NCBI GenBank assembly: GCA_021397835.1
Contig: JAJFZO010000049.1
Coordinates: forward strand, 8,871,001 to 8,935,000
Direction of reading: 5' to 3'
From: Moringa oleifera
Taxonomy: Eukaryota; Streptophyta; Magnoliopsida; Brassicales; Moringaceae
Length of the DNA: 64,000 nucleotides
Position numbers and translations under genes: made by a program. The notes under the pieces are model-generated. The model made no database searches. It was given only the letters and a program-made list of their open reading frames with translations, and was not told where the DNA came from. Shown here piece by piece: positions 22,301-36,039 of this stretch (the stretch's first letter is position 1; each line of letters opens with the position of its first letter).

Positions 22301-25300
22301 TGTGTCGTATACACCACATTTCTTCGTAAAACATTGAATTAGCTCACCCTTAAAATTTCTGTGACACCACATATCATGACCATAACACCATGAAATATCT
22401 TTTCCAAGATACCTCCATTGACCGCAGTTTAATAAGATTTTTGGAAATTTGAGTAATGAAATAGCCTTTTGCAACCACTTCTAACTACATTTTTTCTTGG
22501 AAAAAGATTTCAAAGAAAAAATAACAAATAACATTTTCTGCTCATTAGTAGATCCTAGTAGAGAGTTTGAACATAGCCTAAAGGCTTCCACTCCATTCCA
22601 AGAAGACATGTTTGATAGGCCAAGTCAAAAGGTCAACCATGCTTGCCGTTCCATAAATCAAATACTAAGTTTACATGTAGCTTAAACCCAAACCATCTCA
22701 GATCAGTTGTGTTGTTAATATTTCCTATATGCACACATGTGATACTTGGAATAGCCAATTTTCAATCCAAATGCTAAACCACATTGGAATGTAGAACTAG
22801 GTTCAACCTAATAGACAACGGTTTGAGCTCTTCATGTAATATAACCAATTTCAGTGTGTTATCTGCTATCCCAATAATTTGCTAACTCAAACTTTTATAT
22901 CTGACTACTTGCAAAAGACATACTTCTAGGTACCAATGGATTCCCACTTCTAATATTTTACAAGATTTAACACCCTCATCCTATCTGATAAGTGATAAGG
23001 AATCACAGGAGAAGAAAATGAAGTATTCCGAATATCATGGTATATTACGAAAATAAAAATGCAGTTTGAGTACTTTGGTATTATTGGAGATGTTTAGGTG
23101 CATTAGAACATTTTAGGGATTTTTTTAGAACAAAATAGGTTTCTTAAGAATGACAGACTAAGTTTCCCACTTGACAATGTCTCTCGTTCCCATACAAGAG
23201 AACCTCCAGTAGATTTGGAACAGCTTATTGACGAGTTTTATGCAAATTTAAAATTTTTAAATACTTCAAGATTTTGTATCACCATCCTTTTGTCCTTGTT
23301 TCACCTATTTGAAACCTTGTTTGCCCGATATTTAACCTTGTTAGTTTCTATATTAGCAAGTGTCTAAACTATTACAACTTTTAGCAAATCCACTTTTTGG
23401 CAGAAAGAATGACAAATTGGGAACTTCGGAGCAGCAACAAATTAATTAATCTAATGCCCACCATTAACCTCCCCCCTCCCGTCATTCAAGAAAAAACAAA
23501 AAGAAGAATCTTGCTTCCATCAAATTGGACAATGTCATAGAGAGAAAACAAAAAACAATAGAGAACCAAACAAAAATACAAATTTGGCCCATCTATAAAG
23601 GAAATCCAATCTAATCCTTTTCACAAAAGAACAAGAAAAAAGTCAGAACCTGTGATAATTCCTCCTTCTGTCCATCTGGCATTTTCTTTTGCGCAAGCAT
23701 GTCTTCTTCCTTTCTCTACATGTCGTAATCACACTTGTTAGTATACAATACCAATTATCAGACTCACTAACAGAGTAATAAAGCCTGAATTACATGCTAA
23801 CCTTTTCAATGACTGCATACGATCACCAAGAGCAAAAAATCCCTCCAAAAGCATCCGTGCAATGTAATCATTAGATCTAGCTGGCTTGAAAAAGGACTGC
23901 TTCAATAACTTCTTTACAGAAGGCCGTTTGGAAGGATCTTTGACCAAGCAACTGGCAATCATCTGCTTAAAAGACTAGAGATACAGAAGAAAAGCAAAAA
24001 GAATGCATCACAAAGCATATATCATAATCAGAGTGCTAATTCTATCAGATTCTTAAAAGTATACCTTAGAAAACTTTTTATCCCTTATATAATCAAGGCT
24101 GGGAGGCGCATTTTGCAAGGTCATAGGCAATACCTGCAAAAAATATATTTGTTTTAGATTACAATATTTTTTTTTTGGAGTCTAACAGAAGATTCTCATA
24201 GCAGCATATGTTATGTGAGCTATGCACCTTCATGGGAGGATAGTTTGAGAAAGGAGCATGGCCATGGGCAAGCTCTAATGCAGTTATACCAAAAGACCAG
24301 ATATACGCCCTGCAGTGAGGTTTTCAAAACAAAATATCAATTATCATAATCAGAATGAAGTGGAGATGCTCCTATGAAAAATCAGTAGACTAACTTGAAG
24401 TCATAACCATGCAACTGCTCCATAACCTCAGGTGCCATCCTGCAAAACATTTGACACAGCATTTCAATTACCAAGTCCACATCTTTGTTCTGTCACACTG
24501 AGGCCTAATCACAAATTAGTGATGTCCAGCATAGGTTTCATGGTCATAAAGATCTGAGTGTACTTTTTCGCAGGCCATCAACCTATCACAACCTTCCTCC
24601 TTTACCCTGACTTGATAATCAAACATTATCTAGTTAAAGAAAATAAAATAATCGAGCAGTGGAGCCACAGTGCTATTATGTGTCCAGTGCAGTTCCAATT
24701 TTTTATATGAACTCCCTATAGACAGGCACTCTTCGTGAGTTTCACCAATTGGTATGGCTTGATAGGGACACACCCACATTGTATGTCATAGAAATATATC
24801 ACCAATAACAGTATAGGAACTTGCTGGAATGTGTAGAAACACATGGTAAAAGCATACCAGCAAGGCATTCCCACAAATGTATTCCTCATGCATTGCCTGT
24901 CACCTGAATCAAAAAGGCACGTAGAAACACCAAAATCTCCGAGCTTGATTCGACCTCGTGCATCAATGAGAATATTCCCAGCCTAAAAGAAACATAAAAT
25001 AATATCATGACGAAAGAAACTAACATGATAGCCATTACTCTATTTAGAGGCTGAGGTATATGCCCAACCCACATAGACTGATGTCACTTCATTGGTTTAT
25101 TTATTTATCTTTCATGTGGCCCTTATTTATAGGATTCTATGCCTATATTGGCCATTTCAAGATGAAATTTTCAACTTTGCCCTTGTTTGCATAGAAAAAC
25201 AGTAATTAATTCCTTGCTCAAAGACTTTTCACCTCTGATCGGTTAAGCTAATCAGATTTAGTCTAGTTAGCCCAAACCAAGCATGCATTCAGATGGTCTA

Positions 25301-27832
25301 TGCATGTATGTTTTACAAATGTTGTAGCTCTTCTATTAAAAAAAAGATGTACTAGCTCAAATACCATGCTTACTATTATGAGTTTCCTATCTTCTCTACT
25401 CAGAGTTTCAAGGATTACCTTTCTCATATTATATGAATTTACTTAATGTTATTCTTATTACGCACATTTTCTTATTCTACACAGCTTGTGAGAGGCCCTT
25501 TCTAGCAACAATCTTATAATCATTAGTCCACTTCATTACAAGGAGTACCATAGTGATTTTTCTAGTTCTTTATCATAGACTACAAGAAAGTCAAAAACAA
25601 TCACTTTTCTTGTTTTTCATTGAACCATTTAAAAAATGGAAATATATTTCAGTTTGCCTATTGCTTATCCTAGTAGTTCAGCTTGTTTGCTGCTACTTTG
25701 TTCTTGTATTTTTTGACCAATCACTGGTTTTAATAATGACTTCCTTTACTTAGGCAAATCACAGAATGGTTCAAACAGATAGATAAGGACCTCCAATCGT
25801 TCTTGCAGACGGACGATGATTAAGACTCTAAGAAGATCCTGTAATGGATCCTTAATACAAATGAGAAGATGATTAGCATTTGTGCAATTGAAGGAAGAGA
25901 AAACTGTACTTGAGGCTCCCATTTACTCCATGATCTCTATGCACTACTAATTTTAACTAAAAATAATAATAAATAACTTTAATTGCTCACCAGAGTACTA
26001 GGTGACAAGAAAAGCAAGAATTTTTTTTTTTTCATGTTAACTAATGACTATCAAATAATATGAAAGCTAAGTCATAGGCCAAGCAAGACCAAAACAAAAC
26101 TTAAATGAACATTCGAGAGAATTTTGTTAAGTGACTATTAGAGAAATTTCAACAAAAGAAGACAATTTTATACTTAACAGTTACATTATTGGCTCAAAAC
26201 AATAATGCAGATAAACAAAAGCATTAAGGTTCTCAATTCAAAGATTATCAAAACAACACCAACATTGAGGTGATAATATAGTAAAGGACGAAAGTAACTC
26301 AAATATGGCATGTAAATGAAACCAACTTAAAATTATATGAAGTTAAGTGCTCACTTTGACATCTCGAAGAATGTGCCCGCGATGATGGAGATGCTCTAAA
26401 TCCTTCAAGATCTTACACAATATCGTAGCTATACCTACCTCCTCAAAACCATCAGGATATGCAGCCTTTAGTACGTGAAGACAAGAACCCCTAGCCATGT
26501 ATGGCATAACAACCCGTAGATTGTGATCACTAACAAAGGAGCAGTGTGACTTAAGTACCTTAGGATAATCTACCAAAACGACCGTCTGTGCTTCACGTGA
26601 AATGTTATCCTGTGGAGGGAATATTAAAAAGAAAAAAAAAATTATTTAGCTTCTTAGACATAAAATGCATTTGTACTACAAGATGTGAAGTTAATATTCT
26701 TCTATATTTCTGCAAACATGCCGTAGTCATAAAGGCTAAAGCAATGAGAAAATCCGAAGGCACATGTGGAACGTCCACTAAAAATGAAATTTCTAAAATT
26801 ATTCCTCATATAAATTTCTTGCATCAATTTATACTCGAGTCGAAGATTTATACCTAGCAATATTGACGCAATTAACAGTGGAAAAAATAAATAGTAGCAC
26901 AGCACAAGCCATGGTTATGATGATGGGATCAATAAATTTTCTTAACTAAATTCTTTAAAAATGATAGAAAATTCAACTCTGAAGTGGTTTTCTTAGACCC
27001 ATTCAACATCGACAAGACAAAGTTAAAATAAACATTCATATAGAAATATATTAAAAAGTGTTATCACTATAGAGACATAATTTTGACCATTTAACACTTT
27101 CACCATATCTGCTACTCCATATTAGACAAGATTGTACACCTGTATGCACCCAGCGTCTCAAACATTACAAACTAAACCTTCAAATCCAGAAAGACAAAAT
27201 GTGCGACCATGTCTTCATCAATTTGAATTAGCTCCACAAAATTAGTTGTAAACTATAGCAAGGAGGCATGAACTTCTTTCTCAAGTAGCATTGTTGCTCA
27301 AAGCAGCTTTCTCTTTCAAATTTTTTTTTCCCCTTTTTCTCGATTAGATGATTACCCGATGAGCCTTTAGTAGCTTCTAAAGTTAACTCAGTTTTTTTCC
27401 TTTTTTTTTTCCTTTTTCTTTGCGTGTATCCTTCAAATATACTATTATCCAACAAAACATTCTTGTGCATTGCCTGAAAGCACTTGACTAAAAGATTAGA
27501 GGAAAATTAAAAGCTTTGTAACACAAAATAATTTTAGTAACTATTCAAATCAGTTTGCAGAGAACAAGCAACAAGCGGAATAATGGAAGCTAAACCAATA
27601 TCAGGGAGAGGAAAAAGAAAGTGCTTATGATGATAACAGCAATAGCAAAACAAAAGGCAGAAGAAAGTACCTAATCACAGTTATCATGCTCAAAATCAAG
27701 AATCTTGATGGCGACGATCTCATTGACAGGTATGCACAGAGCACGATACACTGAAGCACTGACACCTTGGCCCACCTCCTCATACAGAGTGTAATAGTCT
27801 GGTCATATCGGATACTTCTTCTTCTCCATCAT
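19370..27832 (-). pseudogene. STE20-type Ser/Thr kinase (plant BLUS1/fray-like), copy A, broken
   Basis: Coding exons on -: 27832-27670 (MMEKKKYPI, YTLYEEVGQGVSASVYRA, VAIKILDFE), 26609-26355 (hinge VVMPYMA, catalytic loop), 24982-24858 (GNILID, DFG), 24439-24395 (APEV), 24309-24228, 24133-24065, 23974-23802, 23715-23650, 21140-21071 (SGWSFNLEDVKARASL), 20978-20877, 20540-20311, 19866-about 19754, about 19650-19582 and about 19490-19370. The order is that of plant fray/BLUS1-like kinases: kinase domain, then a Ser-rich regulatory tail. Damage: TGA at 27803-27805 directly after KKKYPI, TAG ending exon 1 (27670-27672), Leu for the His of HRD (26367-26369), Tyr for the Asp of the DxW motif (24303-24305), and TGA in the tail (20898-20900). 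The VAIK lysine and DFG remain. Splice sites are mostly intact, so it may still be transcribed. No function is expected from this copy. Confidence 0.85.
25640..25697. repeat. Short segment inverted relative to kinase copy B
   Basis: This intron segment (AAATATATTTCAGTTTGCCT through GCTTGTTTGCTGCTAC) matches copy B only on the opposite strand, at about 43326-43383. Sequences on both sides are collinear between the copies. Confidence 0.85.
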
Positions 27833-28463
27833 TGCAAACTTTTCACTATCACAAAACTCACAGATGAACAACCTTGATTCTGTTTAAATCCAAAATTATG
27901 GAAATGTAAAGCAAAGGAAGATTCAAATTCTAATCAGAAGTCAATGACCTCACAATGCCTAAAACTAAAATAAATATAACTTTAATTTGAGATGGGAAGG
28001 ACTTTAATGGGATGGATAGAGAATAGCCTAGCTTTCTTCCCAAAATTATAACACACAAACCAACCTCAGTTCTGTTGAAAATGACAAAAAACTGCCGAGT
28101 ACCAGAGATTCATAAACTTCAACTGTAACCAGGTTTTTAATTGTTGAAAGATATTATAAGATCAAGAATCTTTAGCAAGGCATTTAAAGTTTTAAGCCAT
28201 GTACAAACATAATTACATACACATACATCAGAGTGTTTTCTTTTCTGTTTAGGAAACTCTAATAAAGAAAAGGAAAAAGATCAGGAATTAACCTCAAGTT
28301 TTAAGCCAGTTCTTAAGATTTCCATGAAATACATAATAATCAAAAAGAAATGTGAGCAAATTTGTAGCAACACAAGAAAAGAGAAATCCGTAGGAGCTAC
28401 TTCTTTCACAATGCTGTAAAATAGAAAAGAAAAAGAGAAAGAAAGAAAAGATCTAAAGACTAC

Positions 28464-29000
28464 CTGGAATCCGGTTGAGAGCACGCAAATGCAGCTAAGA
28501 GGAATTGCACACATCGTACTTCCAGTTAAATATCTCTGCTGCAAAAGTAATCATCAGGTATAACGTTGAAAGGTTTATTTAAACTTGAAGCCAAAATAAT
28601 AACAACAACGGCAATAATAATAGATTATTACAAAAGACCGACAATAACAATTTATATAAAAAAAAAATGGTTATCGATGAGGCCTTACAGAGTAAGAGAT
28701 TTCAAAGACCATCTAAGAGAGTTAAAAAGGAAATGATTAAAAAGAAAGGCTATTCACAAGAGAGAAAGGCAGAGAGAGAGAGAGGAGCGAAAAGAAAGGA
28801 AGAGAAAAGGTAAGAGCGTGCATTGACGGCAAATGAGTGAGCCGTTGTCTCCGCCTTCCCGCGAAAGGAGCGAGGGAGAGGGAACCGAGCGAGACAACTG
28901 GATCGCCGCTCAAACAGGGAAGCGTTTGTATTTAGGAATCCGGCCACCACCCGTACCGTTGGTTCCGTTTTTGCTTTTTCTTCCTGGAGCATTTCAAATC
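28464..29000 (-). promoter_or_regulatory. 5' leader region of kinase copy A
   Basis: A noncoding exon at about 28538-28464 has an acceptor GCAG before it and donor ATTCCAG|GTAGTC after it. Upstream, about 28750-29000 is GA/CT-rich leader and promoter sequence, more GC-rich than its surroundings and conserved in copy B (46420-46780). The first exon's borders could not be fixed. The 96-codon ORF here is probably not translated: its counterpart in B differs by indels in GA runs. Confidence 0.55.
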
Positions 29001-29095
29001 CGTTCGCCTTAATAAAATTAATGACAGTTAAGCGGGACAAGATGTTACAAAATGATAAATGACTCTTCTGCTTTTACCTTATGGAAAGGGTGTGA

Positions 29096-29653
29096 TTTTG
29101 ACTTTGGGTCTTTACCTGCTTACCATTAATTTATTAATTTTTAATTACAACATAATTTCATTTCATTCTCAATCTTATTATATTTAATATAATATAAAAA
29201 TAATAGTAAATATAGGTTTTAATTATTTAAAATTTAATTCACTTTTTTTTTATTTTTAATAAAATTTGTTTTGAACCAATGCAGGAATTGTTTTATCATA
29301 CAAATAATCATTGATAAGTTTAATAACAATTATTATTATAGTTCTTATTGTTATTATCTTTATGTTAACTAATGTTAATTTTTAAATCATTTAAAAGTTA
29401 TCATATTAGGTCTTTATTAGTAATATTTTTAAATTTTAAAATGGTAATTGATATTTTTAATTAATTATTTGTATCAATATTTATTTTAATAATATATATA
29501 ATCATTGTGATTTTGTTTTGACAATTGTGTTACACTGATTAATGTGTCAGCAAATTTTTTTTAAGTACTTTATTATTTATAAATTATTTTTTATGTATGC
29601 TGTACAAATTTTTTTAATAATATTGATCATATTTATTTTTTATTTGTAGGATC

Positions 29654-29688
<35 letters not shown>

Positions 29689-29690
29689 GT
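29096..29690. other. AT-rich stretch present mainly in copy A
   Basis: Copy B has only about 170 bp in the corresponding place. No TIR or target duplication was seen. It ends with a (TA)n run at about 29663-29683. No gene. Confidence 0.5.
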
Positions 29691-30239
29691 ATTCAAGTTT
29701 TAATAAAGATTTTTTCTTAATAAGATAATTAATTTTTTACAACATAATGAAACGTAAGTTAAAAATTTTATTGAGAATATAATTAATTTATGTGTAAAAG
29801 TTATATATTAGTTTTATCTAAATTAAATTTCAAATTAAATTATAAAAAATTAAAAATATTTTTATTATTAAAATATCTTTAAAAATAATCCAAATAAATT
29901 TCACATTATATTTGAGTCCATCATGCAAAATTGAATAATTTTTTATTTATAATTTATATTTTATGAATTTTTAAATTTTTACTACCATAAATTTTTTTAA
30001 AAAATATCTTAATTATTCACTCAAGTGAATAATTTTTTCTCTCATCAGTTATTTTTCATAAAATTTTAAATTTTTGATAGTATAAAATAAAAAATAATTT
30101 TAATATTATAAGTTTTTTATTTTGTAATATTGGTTTTCAATATATACATACATATATGTATATATACTATATTTGTGAAAAGTTTTTAAGTCAAATTTGT
30201 TGTATAAGATCTCAAACTTAAATAAATCTTTTAAAAAAA

Positions 30240-30514
30240 TTAAACAATATGATCTAAATTGAAAAAATTAATTAAAAAGTTTAAATTTTTTTCTCTTATA
30301 TTGAGAGTTTCTTGCTTTTTATTCCCTTTTGAGTTTTTAGTTTATTCTCCATTACATTTAATTTTTTTCTCTTTGTTGAGAGTCTCTGTTTTTCTCTCTC
30401 TAGTGAGAGTCTCTATTTTTTTTTCTTATATTAACAATTTCTTGCTTGTATTCCCTTTTGAGTGTTTAGTTTTTTCTATTTTATTTTATTCATTGTTTTT
30501 ATTCCTGACTTATT
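30240..30514. other. T-rich spacer before the LINE relic
   Basis: CT/T-rich with repeated TTGAGAGT...TTTTTCTC units. The 85-codon ORF here (30259-30516) is of low complexity and is probably leader sequence of the LINE. Confidence 0.45.
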
Positions 30515-31774
30515 GATGGAGGCTCATATGGAAGACTTACCAATCTTAAGAGATGAGGATGAAGAGCTGATTAAGGACTTTGATAAAGATTAGACATGAA
30601 TGGATCATTTAAGCTTTGTCTAGTGGGTAGCTTTCTCATTGCTCGTTCCATAAATTTCAATGTCATAAGGAACCATGTGGCTGGTAGATAGTGTCACAAG
30701 AAAGGAATTTCGATCAAAGACATAAGTTCCTACCTTTATCTATTTCAATTCTTACATATTGTTGATATGAAGAGATATTAGAAGGAGGCCCTTGGTCCTT
30801 TTAACAATCACCTGTTGATATTACACCAGTTGGTATCGGGTGATGTTTTTGCCCTCATCCTATTGTATTTTATTGATTTTTGGATGCAAATTTATAATTT
30901 TTCGATGGTGTATTTGTTGGAGAATGTTGGTAAACATCTTAAAATTTTCATAGAAAAATTTATGAATGATGTTAATAATAATACAACTTTTTAGAGGTTA
31001 TATGTGAAGTCGAGTATCTATTAATGTGAGGTAACCTTTGAAACAATACAAGAAAATTCAAAAGCAAGGTGGTAACTAGTCTGTTATAAATTTTGAGTAT
31101 GAAAGATTGTGATTCTTTTTGTTTTATTTATGGACATTAGACCATATGGATTGGCTTTGTGGTAATTGTCTTTCAACACCAAAGGGCAAGATTAAGGAGT
31201 AATGGGGTGTAAAAAGCTCTTAATAGGATGAACATCAATCTTGGTAGTGAATAACACTATGTGATGATCTTGGTGGTAGTAATAATGAAATGATAGAGGA
31301 GGAGTTTTGTTCATTATGAAATCTTATGAAAGTTAATGAGATGAAGTTTTTGACAAAATGGTTAATTCAGAGCGGACAGCAGTATTGCGATAATTGATTC
31401 ATCGACTAGATAAAACCAATTAACTCCTTGTCATTTAGAAATTGATAAAGGTAAGGGTATTGTAGCATCGAAAACAAGTTAATGCGGGTCTAATAATGTG
31501 AATGATCCAAGTATTTAATTGATGGAAAATAAGAAACGTAGACGTGAGCCTTTAATAGTGGTCCAACAAAATGAAATGGAGATGGAATAGTGATAGAGGT
31601 GGATTTTTACAAAAGTGAAAATGATAATGATAGCCTAAGACATTTTTTATTGGTAAAACCTAGTTCCCATGCTTGCGAGAAGCCACAAAAATCTTAAGTT
31701 GGAACTGTTTAGGCTTAGGTCACCCTTGAGAAGCCCCTATGTTATATGAGTTTATCAAAACTCACATACTCGAA

Positions 31775-31837
<63 letters not shown>

Positions 31838-34040
31838 CTCGAGCTCACGCAAACAAGGCAAAATAAATTAGGATTTGAAGGTGCTTTTGTAGTCAATAAG
31901 AAAGGGAGGAGTACAAGTATTTATGTTATTTGAAGATGTGAAAAAACTTGTAGTATTTCTAGTTATCCTAGAAATCACATAGATTAGAAGTGTAGAGGAT
32001 AATTGAGATAAATGGCAACTTATTGGTTTTATTAGTATTCAAAACGAAGTAGAAGGAGAGATTTATGGCAAAGTATTCAATGTCTCTTTACAACTTCAAG
32101 TCTTTCGTAGTTCATAATAAGCGATTTTAATGATGTGTCGTATCGAGCAAATGAGAAAGGGAAGGTAGAACATCCTAACTAGTTGTTTTAAAGTTTTGGG
32201 GAGGTTGTTGTAAACTTTGAACTTCATGATCTTCCCTTGAATCGTTACCAGCACACTTGATGAAGAGCAAAAGGTCTGATGATGCTGTTAAAGAACAAAT
32301 TGATCATTTTTAAGCTTTTTCTTCTTAGTTGTTTCCTTCCAACATTCAAAACTATCTAATCTCATAACTCATTTCGCAAATCATACTCCAATCCTATTGG
32401 AAAAAGAAGTATCAATTCTTAAAGTTGTTAAGAGGAGATTCCATTTTGAGAATAGTTGGTTAAGAGAACTATATTTTTTTAAAGTGATGAAGTTGGGTTA
32501 GCATGTTTCTTCTCATATGAATTATATTTCATGAATGAATTACTGCTCAAATGATTTGACTAGATCGGGATTAGGTTTGACAAAGGTATTTCATGATAGT
32601 ATTAAGGAGTATAAAGTCTAAATGTCAAGATTTAGAGGTAAAAGGGATGCTGATCCTTTAGGTCAGCTTGCAAAAACAGAAAATCGATTTTTAACTCTTC
32701 TTGTTCAAGAAGAAGATTATTGGAGGTAGAGAACAAAAAGTTTTTGGTTGAAGGATGAAGATTCAAATACTCGATTCTTTCGTGGCACCATACAACAAGA
32801 TTACTAAGTTAAAGGATGCGAATGTGGTGTGGTATGAAGACAATGAGGATTTTTGTGGAGCCGTGGAGGAATATTTCACTGAGCTTTTTTAATCATTGAA
32901 AGTGATTATGATCTAGTTATCTCTTTTATCATATCTTGTATCTCCATTGAGGTAAGTGGGATTCTCTTAACCCCATTTACAATTGTTAAGTTCAAACAAG
33001 CAATTTTTTAAATGCATCTTGACAGGTCATCGGGTCCTAAACTTTATGAAATTTTCTCAAAGCATGAAACAAATTTTGGTCAATCTATAAACTTTGAGAA
33101 GTTTGAAGATTTTTTTAGTCAAAATGTTCTTACTATTAAGCAAGATTCTATCAAAGAAGCTCTTACTATTACTTAAATGCTTAGTACAAGTAAAAATCTT
33201 GGTCTACCCTCTTTGATTAATTGCAAGAAAAAAAGTTATTTTTAGCTACTTGCCATCCAATCATGATGTGGTAAGTTGCTCACAAAAAATGGGACAAAAA
33301 AGTTTGATAAATTAAGTTTGTTCATAGACTATCCCATCTAGTATATCGAAACTTTTCTTCTTTCAATGTCCCTAACGAATGAATTGCAAAGAATGTTGAT
33401 TTTTTTTATGGACATCAAAACAAAATAAAGGAAAGAGCATAAATTAGTTCTATTGGAATAAGATGTGTATAAGGAAGGAGTTTGAAGACCTCGGTTTCAA
33501 AGATTTCCATAGTTTCAATCTAGAAATGCTTGAGGAACACGGTTGAAAATTTTAATTGATCCTAATACCACAGTTAGTGTGATCCTTAATGTGAAATACT
33601 TCCCTATGAGACTTTTTAACTGCCCAATTAAGATATAGCCAAGTTATACTTGGTGTAGTATTATGAGTTCCCGAGTTTTGTTGGAAAGAGGTATAAGATT
33701 AAAAAAATTAGTGATTGGAGTAAAATTAAAGTATAGAATGAACCATAACTTTATGATGTGGTAAATATAAAAATTGAAAACCATGAATTTTGAGCTAAGA
33801 GTCTAAGATCTCATAATACCGGCTCAAAAAGAATGGGATATGGAGTTTATTATGGACTTGTTCAACAAGAGGGATGTTAAAGCCATTACCAGCATTCCTT
33901 TGAGTTAATTATGAATATAAAAGGATTTTTCATTTCAATCAGAATACTTTACACATTTCGCTCTAGGTGTATAATGGTGATAGATCTATTATCGAATGAA
34001 AAACATAAGTTGCTTAGAGATTTACTTCTTTCATTAAGAA
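30515..34040 (+). mobile_element. L1-type LINE relic, ORF1 and parts of ORF2
   Basis: The first part translates to the DUF4283-type ORF1 protein of plant L1 elements: LCLVGSFLIARSINFNVIRN, KGISIKDISSYLYLFQF, EALGPFNNHLLILHQL, YFIDFWMQIYNF. From about 31690, KILSWNCLGLG marks the endonuclease start of ORF2; DFNDVSYRANEKGK near 32115 is a later endonuclease motif. Further downstream, LILIDPNTTVSVILNVKYFP near 33545-33600 and SYTWCSIMSSRVLLERG near 33645-33690 match the C-terminal part, ending with DLFNKRDVKAITSIPLS near 33855-33905. Stops and frameshifts are numerous, and much of the reverse transcriptase core is missing or unreadable. It sits in the spacer between the two kinase copies. Confidence 0.8.
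31776..31835. repeat. (ATT)n microsatellite
   Basis: About 19 uninterrupted ATT units inside the LINE endonuclease reading frame, following the codons for ILE at the expected position. Confidence 0.95.
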
Positions 34041-36039
34041 AGCTTATAATTTTGCTTCAATGAATAACCTAGGTATTGTCTGCCTTTCTTTTTTTCTCTT
34101 TAATTTCCATACTATGAAAATAAATTGAAACTATTTTTGACTACTCTAATTTCTATTCCATCAAGTATATCTCTTTTGTTCTGTTGTGCAGTCGAGATAA
34201 TATTAGTTGTTGTTAGAATAAGATTAGAATAGTCAAATCTCAATAATGGATGTCTAAATTTTTTATTTTTTATATTTTTTTGCCTTTCTCTTTTATTGAT
34301 TTACATATATTATGGTGACAACCATGCTTTTTTAAAAATTGGTCTTTCATTTATTCACTAATGCTATATGAATATATTTGCAGAATTTTTGTTCTACAAA
34401 ACAATGTGTCTTTCCTAACTAGGTAAATGTCATATCGTTTAAATTTCTAATTTTTATAATTTTCAAACATAGCTTCTTTGCTTTAGAATTATATTTCTAG
34501 TTTACTAAATGTTCTTTAGATTAAAGCACCAATATGTGATAGATCCTTATGATGCTCTTTTATTGTTAATTCTTAAAAGTAATATATGTCAGTATGTACT
34601 TTATACATCATCTCTTTAGTTAACTCAATGTACAATTTTTGTCAAGAAACAAGTTATATTCATAACTTGTCTAAGCTTTATTTTCGTTTATAGTTTCAAA
34701 TACAAAAAAGATGTTAGTTAACGTATTTTTAACTGTTTAGATGTTAAGACATCCCAAAGAAATTGAAAAGTGAAGTTATGTTATCCATGACATCTCATGT
34801 TTAAGGCATAATGACATAATTGAGTTGAGAAGATTGCATAGTTTATCTATACCATAATTACTATATTAAAATGATTTTACGTTAGTGTTAATGCTTCTAA
34901 ATTATGAAAAAAAGAAGAACTTTTTTTTTCAATATTTGCATTTGTATTGAGCAAGTGAACACTAATTTTTATTTTTATGCTAAATATATCCTATTGAAAA
35001 GAAAATAAATAAAATAGAATAGTCATCATAAAAATGCATGTACAAGTAACCACCATTAGTATTCTTAGGAGTAAAATAACATGTTTTATTCTTCCTAACA
35101 AAAATATAATTAATAAAAATAAAATTTTGTTTTCAAAATATTTACGTGTGATAGATTTGTTGTTAGCATGATGTTGATATTAGCACTTAAATTAAATGAA
35201 TGTTATAAAAAAAGGATATTTTTCTTATATGAAATAGTTATGAATGAGATAAATGAGGAACTTATTTTATTCTTGATTATGCAAGTTTATATTTGCAAAG
35301 ATTGTATCTGGTTACAATGAGTTAGAGATTGTGTTATATGATGGAATATCAACTTAAAAAGAGAGTGCTTAATTGTGAGACATTTGTGAATCATATTACT
35401 CATCTTAATTATATAAATAAATTCATTACGCATGATTAACATTGTGTGAGCTAGTTGAGAACGAGTAAAAAAACATTTATTATATTATATGAACTATTTT
35501 GACATACTAAGAGATTAAAACAGATGATCTTATCTGCATTAAGGAACAAGTATGCATGGTCTTACACATACTTAGAAACTTTAAGGGAAAAAACAAAGAA
35601 TCATTACATAAGTTTAATCATTTTGGATAAATAATTATTAAATACTTCAATTCAGTTTTATATGCAATTTTACAACTACACAATATTTTACTATTTTCAC
35701 TTGATCTTGTTCTTTAAAATTACACTCATAAAAAATAAAAATAGTATAAGGTAAACCATACACACAACCACCCAATTTCTTTATTATTTTTTTCACCCTT
35801 TGAAGTTCCTAACATAGTGAACTTGTTTATAGAAATTGATAAACCACGATTTAGAATAAGAGACAGAAAAATAACGACAAATATGTCAAGTGTTTATTAT
35901 AAAGATACGATGTTCACATTTATTTTTCTGATATAAGAAAGTTCAACCTCGGATTCAAGAGAACTTCAAAATACATTATATAAATCGAAGAGTTGAAAGT
36001 TCTTACAGGTAAGAAGTAACATAATTATAATTACATTAT
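34041..36039. other. AT-rich spacer without a gene
   Basis: No family resemblance was found on either strand. It is low-GC intergenic DNA between the LINE relic and kinase copy B. Confidence 0.55.

Larger units (their letters stand above)
18769..30010. repeat. Segmental duplication, copy A (about 11.2 kb)
   Basis: Direct repeat of 36040-47325. Collinear similarity starts at ATGCTTCATTT (18769 and 36040) and runs through all exons and introns of the kinase gene to about 29095/46828. It resumes after a copy-A-only stretch (about 29100-29680) and fades near 30010/47325, possibly 30240/47450. Substitutions and small indels are spread evenly. Introns remain alignable end to end, so the copying was DNA-based, not by retroposition. 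Confidence 0.93.

Noticed and set aside
22235..22474. 79-codon ORF on the minus strand inside kinase copy A
   Set aside because: It lies in a large intron, has no kinase-family counterpart, and the matching part of copy B is interrupted by indels.
30259..30516. 85-codon Phe/Leu/Ser-rich ORF
   Set aside because: Low complexity CT-rich sequence just before the LINE ORF1; likely LINE leader.
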